A stretch of 64,000 nucleotides of DNA from Scatophagus argus (Eukaryota > Chordata > Actinopteri > Scatophagidae), in NCBI RefSeq assembly GCF_020382885.2, contig NC_058513.1:16517641-16581640 (forward strand), in the 5' to 3' direction. A program made the translations under genes and the position numbers. Of this stretch, positions 1 through 14,900 are shown one piece after another; position 1 is the stretch's first letter, and every line of letters starts with the position of its first letter. The notes beneath the pieces were generated by a model. That model did no database searches. It was not told the origin of the DNA and saw only the letters and a program-made list of their open reading frames with translations.

Positions 1-29
1 GACTTTGACAGAAATCCCATAGAACTGGA

Positions 30-300
30 CATAATTAGGGCTGCGATAATTAATCGATTAGTTGATTGACAGAAAGTGGGGCGGCTCTTTTGGTAATTGA
101 TCATCATCTCAGTCACAGATTCTCTCAGCTCCTTGTTTTTTGTTTTTAAAAAGTAAAGTTTTACTGTTAGTCAACCAAGATGAAAAATGAAGTTACTGTG
201 GCTTCTGAGAAAATCTGAATTCAGAATGTTTTTTTTTTGTATCTCACAGGTGATTAATCAATAACAATCCAAAGATTAATTGGTAAAGAGAAAAATTGTT
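30..300. repeat. Fish dispersed repeat with TTAATCGATTAGT ends, relic
   Basis: The left part has the phrase AATTAATCGATTAGTTGATT, followed about 180 bases later by GATTAATCA and GATTAATTGG. The same ATTAATCGATTA-type ends, with an ACAATCCAAA or ACAGTCTAAAACCCAAAG core, recur near 10.55, 38.7 and 54.05 kb. This looks like a short AT-rich palindrome-ended (MITE-like) family common in spiny-rayed fish. Family and edges are from memory and by eye. Confidence 0.45.
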
Positions 301-387
301 AATTGTAGCCATAAAAACGACAAGCAGCAGCCAACTTCAGATGAAGACTTACACAAAAACAATGACGAGCAGAGGATGTGAATCCAG

Positions 388-464
<77 letters not shown>
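388..464. repeat. (GT)n microsatellite
   Basis: Uninterrupted TG/GT dinucleotides for about 75 bases, followed by a run of G. The Cys-Val and Thr-His open frames over it on the two strands are translation artefacts. Confidence 0.97.
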
Positions 465-466
<2 letters not shown>

Positions 467-937
467 GGGGGGGTGAAAGGAGGCCTCTGCTGACAGGACA
501 GCGTTCAGTGCATCAGACACATCTCATGTGAAACGCCTGTTTAGTTAACTGTTGTCGTTCTGTGTCGCCCACCACTTCTGTCAGTCTAAAGGGGCTCCTC
601 CGTCTATAATTTACTTTAATTTGTTTTTACATTTATTTGACCTTTTATTTACCAGGAGTCTCACTGAGATAGAAATCTAGTCCAACAAAGGCAGCAAATA
701 AGACGCCACAGAACAGTTAAAATAATGACCATTTGACACGGTGACCAGCGGTGTCTGCCGGGGGGGGCGTGAGGTGTCTGCCTGAGGAAAGGTAGGTTGT
801 CTACAAAACTAAAATAGCTTTGTCACACTTTTTCCCCCACTGTGTTCCAGTTTCCAGTGAGAGGAGGGGAAGAATAAGGACATGGGAGGTGGGGTGCAGA
901 GCAGAAACAAGAGAGTGCGAGTCAGGAGTTTGGGCAG

Positions 938-970
938 AGGAAGAGGAGGAGGAGGAGGAGGAGGAGGAGG
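938..970. repeat. (GAG)n trinucleotide run
   Basis: About ten GAG/GGA trinucleotides. The poly-Glu and poly-Pro reading frames here are artefacts. Confidence 0.9.
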
Positions 971-1603
971 ATCTGCACGCTCATTTGTTTGTTCCCTCAT
1001 GCAGACGCTCCCTGCTGAAAACTGAGACACCCATCCTTTCATTCAGTCCCCACTTATTCCTCTCCACATCTTCCTTCAGTCTGAGGTGAGGGGTGATGAG
1101 ATGAGGGCCAGTAATAACAGAGTTTCCACCGGCAGCCCCAGCACTTCACCTGGTGTGGGGAATATTTTTAGACTCTCACCTCTGTGGATGTGTGTTTATG
1201 GCGTGGTGCTGACAAAGAGGGATTTAGTGCAGGCTCTTTCAGCTTGTGTCAAAGCAGGTTTGTGTGACGTTGCAGCCTCTGCAGGGCACGACCAGTAAAC
1301 TGTGGATACTGTATCTCTGTAATGTGGCCTCTATAAAAAGGCTTTTATGCTGTTTGTTTCTCAGATGCAGCCAGACTAATGGCTGCCCTGCATGCCAATG
1401 AATGCCAGTGAAATTTATCTCGACTCACTGCTGTACTGTATATGCCTTTCTGTTAGCAGAACAATGTAGGAAACATTCAGGTAGCTTTAATCTTCGTGAC
1501 AAATGCACAGTTTGATAACCTGACCTGTCCTTTAAAATGTCAGTGTGAAGAACCTGACTGGCAGCTGCTCCAAGCTGCAAGTTAATGTCTAAAGGTGAAC
1601 TGT

Positions 1604-1632
1604 CCCAATACTTTGGTCCATATAGTGTATAT
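1604..1632. mobile_element. Terminal relic of a Tc1-like element
   Basis: The sequence TCCCAATACTTTGGTCCATA leading into TAGTGTATAT closely matches the 3' inverted end of the Tc1-like element in scn4a (CCCAATACTTTTGTCTGTAT then AGTG, 44.6 kb). No internal part or opposite end is recognisable, so it is a solo end or a badly decayed copy. Confidence 0.5.
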
Positions 1633-2891
1633 TAGTTTAATGCAGCCAACTAAAACTTGAGCGTCTACCTTGGAGTGTGTTTGCTTTTTAGTTTGTAAGT
1701 TTGTGGCCCACACAGTTTTATGCAGAGCAATCAAATTTTAAAAAACAGACACTGCACCAAGCGCAGACTTTCTCTCTGTGCTGCTTTCATCTATTTGTGC
1801 AACTCTGTAAAACTGTCAGTGCTGAAAGCTCGGGGATAAAACCCTGAAGGCCTGAGGCGACGGCAGATCTCCCCAGAGCTGCTGCTGAACGCATGAGAAA
1901 TGCTGCTTTAACCCTCCTGTCCTGAGCTGCGAACGACGACGAGGCATCAGAAAAACCGTCCACACGCTGACCACTGCTAACTCTGCCCATGTTTAGTCTT
2001 AACTCTCATTAGCTGGTGCGGCGGCGCATTCCTGCAGCTGGAGGAGTGACCGACTGACTGAGTCCGTCTGTCTGCTGCCTGACCGAGGGGCATTAAAGCC
2101 TTCAAAAACAGTCTGCACGCAGTCCGGCTCAGCTGACACTCTAGACGCTGTGGGGCGGTAAAAATATTGATTTTTGTAGTGTGTGTGAGATTTATGTTTC
2201 TGCGGTATTAGTCGATTAATCACTTAAGCCGATGCAAACAAGTTTGGCAACGCTTGCAATAATTAATTTAACAGTTATTCAGACTCTTCTTTTCCCTCAG
2301 AGTCGCACCCACAACACAGGACAAAAGTGAGAGTTTCTTCATTTGCCTGACTGTCAACGTTTACTTCAAATCTGTTTTCAGTTTAAATAGTTTAGTTTAC
2401 ATCTTAGTTTCATATTGGCCAGTATGTGTTTTGTATTTCATTACCAACCTGCACACAACCAGCAACATATAAACACATAAATGCTTCTCAGAGGTGAGGA
2501 TTTGCTGCTATTCCTCATCGGTTCTGAGAGTAAATGGAATATCGTTGGGTTTTAGACTTACCATTACATTTTATTTACCAAACAGTTCACCAAAAGGTCA
2601 TGGAAAAAATACTGGACGGATTAATCGCTAACAGTTCCATCTGTACTACGGTATGCTTGCACATCGTATTATAGGAATATTATCTCCATTCCCTCCCCGC
2701 GTGGTTGTCACGGATTCGTCAGCAGTCACTGCTTGTTAATGTCCGTTTATCTTCAATCAGCGCCAACTGGAAGCGTATGGAAGCTTGTCAAAACTAAAGA
2801 ACTGCTGAAGGCTTTAAGATGCTAAGGAGGGGGTCCTGGCCTCCCTGTCAGCCCTCTGACCCCCTCCCCCCTTCTCATGTTTGAGGCCCTG

Positions 2892-2905
2892 GTCGCTATG
2901 GCAAC
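2892..2905. promoter_or_regulatory. X-box-like (RFX) motif
   Basis: GTCGCTATGGCAAC differs at one position from the RFX half-site consensus pair (GTNRCC, spacer, RGYAAC). It lies in a C-rich stretch about 2.8 kb before the lzts2 ATG. With one mismatch and no anchored promoter it is only a candidate. Confidence 0.3.
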
Positions 2906-5094
2906 AAAAAAAGAAACCAGGGCTGCATGGTCATGACAGGGGCTTTGAAACCAGTTCGAGACCCCTTTGCTTCCCTCTGTAGAGTCTCTGCATAGTTTCA
3001 GTCATCTCGTGTCTGGAGGGATTAGAGCTTATTCACTTATCTGGAGAGAGTGGGAGGGCAGCGAAATGGGCTCCCCCCACTGATCTGAGAACAGCAAGAG
3101 GAAGCCTTGAGAGCCCCTTTAGACGGTGCAGTTAACGTATCTTGGTTAGTTTTCACTTGGAGAGGGCTCACTGACTGGGGCGCTCGTCATTAAAATCACT
3201 TGTAGAGTTCACGTTGTAAGCGAACCGAACTTTCAGGAGCTTTTCTGACAGCTGCAGTTTGGAACAAACTCGAGACGTTTGTGCCGCCTTTAGTCTCCAG
3301 CTATTCAGACAGGATTATATGGAATAAATATGGTCATGGACTAATTAGCTTTTCTCAGTGCATAGAGAAATCACATAGGATTAATCCCACGGGCTCCGCT
3401 CAGTGGGACGGTTAAATCTTCATTCATGTGTTGCTCCTGCCGTCTTCATGTTTTCTGTAAAGCATCAGTGATGCAATAATTGAATTATGCAGTATGAATG
3501 TTTAATGGCGCACATTTTTAAAATCCATTTCAAACTGCATTCACCGGATGAAAGAGAAGAGAATTAATGGATGGAGCGTTTCTTCCTGTCTGCCCGTCCC
3601 ACACAGGAGTGAGCAAATGGATTTTAACGTAAATATATTCTGCAGTGCTTTTGTTTGACTTTTTATTAATAGTTTGCTAAAGCTGTTTGCCACAAGCAGA
3701 GTAAAGATGCTGACAGATGCTGGCGCAGTACAGATTACATGAGAGTGATTTCTTTGTGGTCTCACAGTTTTTACATAACGCACTGCAGCACCAGATTAGG
3801 TCTTGGCCAGTTATGAGTCCAAGTCGGGTTTATCCCATCTTTAAGTGTGCTAATTAACGAGTGATAATTGCAGTTAAATCACAGCCTCGTAGGCTCTCAA
3901 TAAACTTGGCAGGTTGGAAAGTGACTTGGCACGGCCCTGTCCTGTCCTGGCAGGTAAGCGTCTAGAAATGTGTTTGGCCTGCATGCCTGCTGTCAGCCCT
4001 TCTTCCACCTTATTAGCCATCTTCCTTACTGACTGACTGTGGACACGCTCCTCCCCCACCAGGTTTTTGTTTTTTCATCCCCATTGAGTCAACAGGAAGG
4101 TTAAGAGTGTTAAGGAGTGGAAACATGAGGGCAGGTCTTAGCAGGAATTCATTGCAAACGTGCGGCTGACGCAGTGAGAACTGCAGTCTTCTCATGCTTG
4201 AAAATCTTTGGGTCCATGCAGACGAGGCTGAAACTCGAGAGCAGGAAACGCCCGTCAGTCGGATATCCTCATATTTTGTGACTAACAGTGATGTTTCTCA
4301 GAGAACAACCGGCTCCACTGTTTGGTGACCTCATAATCATGCGTCCTGTTGGCCATTGTTCTCCACACAACACTCAACTGTTCACCATCCACTGTTGACA
4401 TCACAGTCTGCATGCGCCTGTTAAGAGTGTCAATATTTACCGCCGGTCCTGCGAGAGCGACGGGAGCGAAGACGTGAGTGCGTGACATCTTGTGCCTCCT
4501 ACGTTGTTGTGTTATTCCTCGCAGCTGTTTATTTTCTGTGTACTGTTTGATGTACTCGGCAGCTTATAACAGCCACAGTATCACAGCAAGTTCAGCCTGT
4601 CTCCTCTCTGTTATCCACAGCTATGAACTTTTAGTTATTCCTCAAGCTGATAAGATGTGTGCAGACAGTAGCCTTTGTTGCTGTCAGGGGAAATGTCAGC
4701 ATGTTAGAAGCCATTTTACATCTGAAATGAAGAGAGCCTTTTCTTCTGCCGCCTCATGCCTCAGGCCGTGTTTGTGCTGCTTGAATAGGCTTCGTGAATG
4801 GCCTTGTCCTGTTTCTCTGTGTGTGGGCCACCCTGGTCTTGGGGGACATTTGTTTGCTTCAGTCTACTGTATATCATCTCTGTTCTGCTGTGTGTGTTTT
4901 TATCAGGGGAAAGTTCCTTGAAAGCACCCTGGTGTGGAGTTTGAACAGCTAGAATCAGACCTCATCAGTGTCTGGGAGAAAAAACATGCCCTTTCAACCA
5001 GTGTTTAGTTTCCTAGATAAGATGAGTAACAGATATTTGTGCCAACTCTGTGGATAAAAACAAAATTTGACACAGATTTGACAAGAAAGTATTC

Positions 5095-5680
5095 AGATGT
5101 CAGTTTGATGGTGGACCTGAAACTCCAGCAGTTTGCCTGTGAAAATCTGTGACTTGGCCTGTCATTTAGACTTAACTTGAGACTTGGTTTTTTTATGACT
5201 TGTTAGTTGCCTGAAACTCAGCTTAAGGCTTGGCCTTGGCTAGGACTGGACTTTGTAATGACATTGTTGTCTTTCCCAAATTGGTTTAAGGCTTGATTTT
5301 GACTTCTCTCAGATGACTTGACTAAATTAAATAGAATATGGTCCCGACCTGCTCTATTTGGAAAGTGTCATGAGATGACTTTTGTTGTGATTTGGCGCTA
5401 AACAAACAAACTGAATTGAGATTTGGACTTTGAAGGACTGGCTTTAAACGTGCCATTACAAAGCTTAAGACTTGACAAAATGTAACACTTCACTTGCACT
5501 TGCCTAAGAAGACTCGAGATCGGCTGTTGGATTTGTGTAGAACAACACGAGACTTGGTTTGAGACTTGTTAAGACAAGACTTAAGACTTGACTGGCAGTT
5601 GACAATTGCTGTGAAAAATCTTGACCAGGGCTTGACACCAGGCTTGACCTGGACATCGTCTTGTGTGACTAACACTGTTG
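5095..5680. repeat. GACTTG-rich degenerate minisatellite
   Basis: Variants of GACTTG, AGACTTGA and TTGACTTGG recur tens of times, with a loose period and heavy decay. The tract lies in the intron just before the first coding exon of lzts2 and runs up to a few bases before its acceptor tract. Confidence 0.7.
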
Positions 5681-5695
5681 TTTTTCCTCTCTCAG

Positions 5696-9419
<3,724 letters not shown>

Positions 9420-11941
9420 CCCTTGTGTCTCTCCATCTTTTGATTTGCACTACCGTCAGCTATTTTCTCTTTTGTGCCGTCTAGATGAAAAACGCAGTTG
9501 TTTAAAACGACACACAGTCAGATTGGCATCAACACATCTGCAGTGTAAAATCAGCCACACTTTAGTCCTGCCTCATTAGTTTGTTCTCCAAGGAGTCCCA
9601 CTTGAAAGCCAGTGGCCTCTATTAGCCGTTAGTAGGCCACCTCAGTCCTCTGCCCCTCCGTTGATGTCTGTCTTAGCGTTAGCACTAACTAACGAGACTC
9701 CCCTGTCCCTCTTTCCCAGTTTTAGACATCTGTGGGAGACTTTGTTGTGTGTGAGTAACTTCTCCCAACCTTTAACCATCCTCGTGTGTGGGTGAGGACT
9801 CCACCTTCCCTGCTGGGTTTAGCACTGCACACCTACTCTGCATTAGCAGTCAGCTCTCATTAGTGCAGTCAGTTTTAATGGAGCCCACGCTGTTGTCATT
9901 TGACAGTGAATGTGGGATACCACACATTCAGCATGTCATGATGAGAGTGAGTGAATCAGAGCGAGGCGCTAATGATGGCAGCTGCACTCTGGGGGTGACG
10001 GCTTGGTTTTATTGTCCTCCCTCAAAACCACTCAAGCCTTTATGTAAATTACATCATGACCAACAAGTAAATAGATGTTTCTTAAACAAACAAAAAAAAT
10101 CAAATTTTCTGACCATATGTGGCACAAACGGTTGTTTTTATAGCAGACAGAATTAGTTTCTGGACTCCGGTCCGGTTTGAGGGGAAACATTGTGAGCTTC
10201 TTTAACCTAAATGGTGGCGTCATGGTGATGTCATGAACACCTGTGCAGTCTGATGCAATCAAACACAGTAACAAAGACTTCCTGAACACCTTACATCCAG
10301 TGCATGTCAGCTTTTCTCTCATGTCAGAAGATCGAGTCGCTTTGCCTGTTGAGTAGGTGTGGGACAAATCTTCTCTCACAGTGTAGGCATGATATTGTAA
10401 ATGTTCAGGAACCTCAGCAGGCCAGACATTTTGTCCTGTCATGGCAGGAAACAACAACAGATGTAGTTAATAATAAAACACAAAGAGGCCCGCTTCCAGC
10501 AAATAATAATTAGTATTTTCTTCAATTTGTCTCTTGATTTTCACCTGAATCGATTAATCACTTAGAAAAATGCGTATCAGATTTATCCCAGAGTGACATC
10601 TTCAAATTGTTTTCTTCCAACAATCCAAAAGCCAAAGACTCTTCAATTTATTATCATAAAAAATCCTGACATTTAAGAGGCTGAAGGAAGGGAAATCATG
10701 CACTGGATGAAGGGCATTTTGGTGTAAACTACTTTTGACCGTGGCGTGATTGTTTTCCCCGCCAACCTTTCCAGGATGTTTCATGTGCATTTCCTGTACA
10801 ACAGAACCAAAAGACGACATTTTTGTTCCTCGGTTACTGCTGATTGAATTATACTCTGTAAATAACCCTGACAAACGATGAAGTTTTCTTCCAGAGATGT
10901 CTGCCCGTCTCAGAAATAAAAAACATAGCCACTGTGAATAGACCAAAGCAATGTCACACATTATATTTTGCTCCTACAGATACGACGCCTGTATATTAAT
11001 GTTTGTGTGAATGTTTGTTCTGGTTCCTCAGTAAAATTTTATAACCCACAATATTTGTATGAAGACATTAAATGTATATTTTCATGCTGTACATTTCTTG
11101 AACAAACCTACTATGTTTTTAAATTAAAAAAAGACAAAATTTAAAAGCTGTGTGTGGTACATGGAGATTTGTCCAACGTCATAAAGACTGATTTTCACAC
11201 TTGATTTGTGTTTCTGCACTGAATTACATACAATATGATTTTTTTTTATATATATATATTTTATTTCACAGGAAAATAACAGTTTTATCTGGATTGCAGT
11301 TCTCTACAATGGCAGCCTGGTTTATTTTTCCTGCAGTACTCATTTCGTTCACATTTTGGGCCACATTTTAAGGTTTGTTTAAGGTTTCATTCTGCTGCTG
11401 CCAGGAGCAGAAATGCGTCTGAACAGCTCGTGTCTGCCCCCTGCAGGTTAACGTGTAGATTGCAAGCCAACTTAACAACACAGGCTTAACATGGGGCTTT
11501 TAAAGGCACTCGGGTTACCGTTTGTCATCAGAAGTAGAGACACACTGTTGATCTATGATTTATGGAAACCTGGATGTTAAAATAAAATGTAAAAATAATT
11601 TTCTGGACGGGCTGTGACAAGTAAGATAGCAAGGCATCAGGAGTACCGTTGTTCCAGGCTTTGACAACAAAGCTCATTTTGCTGCATCTGTGTTTGAGGA
11701 TTTGTTTATGTGTTTAATCTGAAGACCTGCGACTCGCTGCCTTCGTCTGGTCACTTGTTTTTCAGCGAGTTGCTCGTGTCATCGTTCCTGACTTTGACAA
11801 AGTTTAACATGAATGGCAGTTACATACCTGACCTCAGAGCACATCGGTGTGTTCGAGTTTTCCTGTCTCTGTCTCTGTGTTGGTCCCATATGCTGGTGAT
11901 CACAGGACATTGTTCTGAATTCATGTGTCTCAAGTCTCCTC
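9420..11941. other. lzts2 3' UTR and gap to pdzd7
   Basis: No coding exon is visible. Candidate lzts2 poly(A) signals are AATAAA at 10914-10919 and ATTAAA near 11122; the latter would give a 3' UTR of about 1.7 kb. TTTATT near 11322 reads AATAAA on the minus strand and could end pdzd7. The stretch also contains a dispersed repeat copy at about 10.53-10.73 kb. Confidence 0.55.
10530..10730. repeat. Dispersed AT-rich palindrome-ended repeat, copy 2
   Basis: It has ATCGATTAATCACTTAG at one end, then GTGACATCTTCAAATTGT and CAACAATCCAAAAGCCAAAG, and a run rich in TTTATTATCATA. This order matches the copy at 38.65-38.93 kb. It would lie in the lzts2 3' UTR. Confidence 0.5.
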
Positions 11942-14900
11942 TCAAAGGTTTTTGGGGACTTTGACCACAAACACCATGGGGTCTTTGGCCTTATTGCTGA
12001 AGGCTTTTCGGATGGCGTCCACAGCATGCTGATGGGTAACTCCTCGCAGGGAGACTCCGTCCACAGACACCAACTCAAATCCAGCCTGAGGACACGGGGT
12101 AATGTTACATAAACACTAACTTCTGTCTGAGATCTGAAATATTTACTCTTACTCGCCAACAGAAGCAATATTGGTTATAAAATGGTTTTGTATCCGACTG
12201 CAGGTAGCCAGGAGACGTAATACACTTTTAAACTAGAAGCAGGACTGGTTTCACTTGTTATTAGTTTCAGTCCGCACCATCACTACAACTGCAGCTAGGA
12301 AGCTCATCAGTATCATTTCTAATGAGTTAATCCCTCCATCCGAGTTTCACATTTCATTTGGGGAAACCGGCAGAAACTCTCACCTTGAGCACTTCACAGG
12401 TGGAAGCAGCTCCTCCAGGAAAGATCTTCTCGATCTTCACCACCGGCTGAACCCTCGACTCCATCCCACCGGATATACTGATGCCTGGAACATCGAAACA
12501 ACACAAGTGGAAGTCAGTCATGTATTTTATGTTCGTGTACTTCACGTTGTTCATGTTTTGGAAAACTGCACCCTGAACTGTTGTGATTCAGGTGAACTGA
12601 ACCTAAACTGTATCCACTGGTTCTGGCTGACCGCATGTCAAACACATTTACCCAGTGACTGTTTGGTCTTGGAGATGCTGACAGTTTTGAGCGCGTACTC
12701 CTGTTGGGACTCAGAGCCACCGAGTCCGTTCTCTGAAGACTCCTGATGTCCATTCATCTTGTCGCTTCCCACTTGTTGATCTGGACTTGAACCAAACACC
12801 TGCGACAACAACGGCCGACTCTTGCGAGCGACACTCTGCAGCGTGAACACGCCGTCTTTACTCCTGTCTCCGCTTTGTTCCTTTTGGCTCCTGGGGTGGC
12901 CGTTTCTGAACGTGGACCTTCCCCTTTCTGAAGTCGAGTGCAGTGAAACTTCGTCGAAGTGGACGGAGCGAATCGTGCCGATGTCCGTCCGCAGAGGAGG
13001 GCGGGAGTCATCGCTGCGAGCCAGCAGCCAGTTGGGGAGCACGGCGCTGGCAGACGGGGGTCTGAGTTCTCTGGACCCTGCGTTATGTCCGTCCAGTGGT
13101 ATGTCCAGCAGCGGGGTGAAGGACCTCGAGATGTGGGGTATCTCCTTGGAACCCCTGGGCCCAGACAGGCTGAGCTTCTCCAGCTCTTCCAGTAGGTGGC
13201 TCTCCTTCTCCACCTCCTCAGCATTGTGGAGCTCAAAGCCTCCTCTGTAATCTGGAGGGGAAAAAGAGTTCGGATGGTAACTTTCCCACAGGACTTACCA
13301 GCAAGACGGCCACTCTTTTTAATCAGTTCAAGAAAACAACTGCAGAAAACCAAAAACTGAAAATCCGAGTTGTGTTTTTCTGTACACATCAAAGAAAAAA
13401 CTAGAAGGCACTCACCCGGGATCGGAGTGATGAGGCGGCGCTTGGGGGCTCGACCAGAAGTTGGAGAGCGAAGAGGAGGACTTCGGACTACAAAACAGAA
13501 ACGGGGGAAGACAACTTTGTTCAAGTTGCAGCTCAGAATTCGGCACACAGCCACTCTCCGAATACGACACTGGATATGCATCACACGCACTTGAACGATA
13601 CTTGAGGATATCGTAGGCCTCGCCTTCGATGGGGGTCACCATGTTGTTGAATTCACTCAGGTCAGAAGGAGGGAGCAGCATCCTGCACAAACAAGAAAAC
13701 GCTGACTCAATTTTCACAGTTGCGTTGGACTATAAACCATTTTTAATTAGTCATCAGTGTCTTATTGTGGGACTCTGGGATTTAAGAAGATTATCCTGAA
13801 AAAGACTTAATCCCCCTCTGGCAGCATTTGTAAATACCAAAGTTTCTCTGGCTGGATTTAAACAGGAGCCGTTGAAGAGGCAGCATCGACAAAGTTTATC
13901 CCCGTAATTGTGATTTTCACCAATTAAAGACTGTGCTTTTTCTTATATTGATATCTGCTTTAGTGTCTATATCAAAGTAGCCTCTGGAGTAAATATCTAG
14001 TACTTTGTCCCTTTTTGCTGTTCCTCACTCCTCTTACCTGACTTCCCTCAGCAGCAGCAGCTTTTCAGGTCTGTCCAGCACGACCAGCAGGTGGCGTATC
14101 AAGCTCTCCACTGAGCGCTCGGCCACATACTGTTAAGAGTAACAATAAAAATCAGTGATTCAGTATCCAGGTGATAATGACTTAAACTGAGAACCAACAT
14201 GTCAGATGTGTTGTGAAGAAAACTGCGTCACAGGCAGTTTAAAGATGAGCACCTGAGTCTGTCTGCAGGTGTGTACAAAGCTTCTTACCCTTCGGCACGT
14301 CTTCATCACAGCAGCCACCTCCTCCTCCGTCAGCAGCCTGCAGGCCATGTCCTCCACCACTCCAAGCATCTCTGAATTTGGCGTAGCGGTGACGCGCCGT
14401 CCGTCTGAAAACATCACAGATTAGAATCAGTGTTGGGTCATACGATGCGCGTCTGCTGAGCGACTGACTGACGGGAGGAAGTAGAAAAACCTTCACATTT
14501 TCTACTCCAAACTAATTTGTGGAAAGTTGGAAGCATCTTAAATGCAGCTACCTTTCCCAGCTTTGTCTGTGGACGGGGACTTGGAGCGCCCCTTGGAGGT
14601 GTCCCTCTTGCGTCCACCCTTGAATAACAAGTTGACGAAGGTCTTTGAACGCTGCAGGGTGCTCTTCTCCTCTGGGTCCTTCCCCTTCTGCTTCTTCTCT
14701 TTCTGCTGCTTGATTTCTACGATTGGACAGCAACAGTAGATCATTTATGCTGTTCATGCGCTCCATCTTTTGATGAGCTTTTTACCTGCTCTCGACTTGC
14801 CCCGCCTCACCTGCCACGGTCACTTGGCTCTGGGACCTGCTGATTGGCCGGCTCGGCCTGCTGAGGGCCAGCAGCACGGCTGTCTTGGGGGACTCCTTCC

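Larger units (their letters stand above)
1..5695. other. Non-coding DNA upstream of lzts2
   Basis: I see no convincing protein-coding exon here. The short open frames are microsatellite translations or lack homology and splice support. The stretch holds a GT microsatellite, a GAG run, a relic of a palindromic AT-rich repeat, a Tc1-type terminal relic and a GACTTG-rich minisatellite, each listed separately. The coding exon of lzts2 has a good acceptor (TCTCTCAG, ending 5695) 27 bases before its ATG, so at least one untranslated first exon and the promoter should lie in or before this stretch. I could not place them. Confidence 0.7.

Noticed and set aside
809-1089. Poly-Pro and poly-Glu open frames
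   Set aside because: Products of the GAG repeat read on the two strands.
4478-4921. 147-codon open frame, rich in Cys and Leu
   Set aside because: No homology recognised, no splice context, codon use unlike the neighbouring genes; chance open frame upstream of lzts2.
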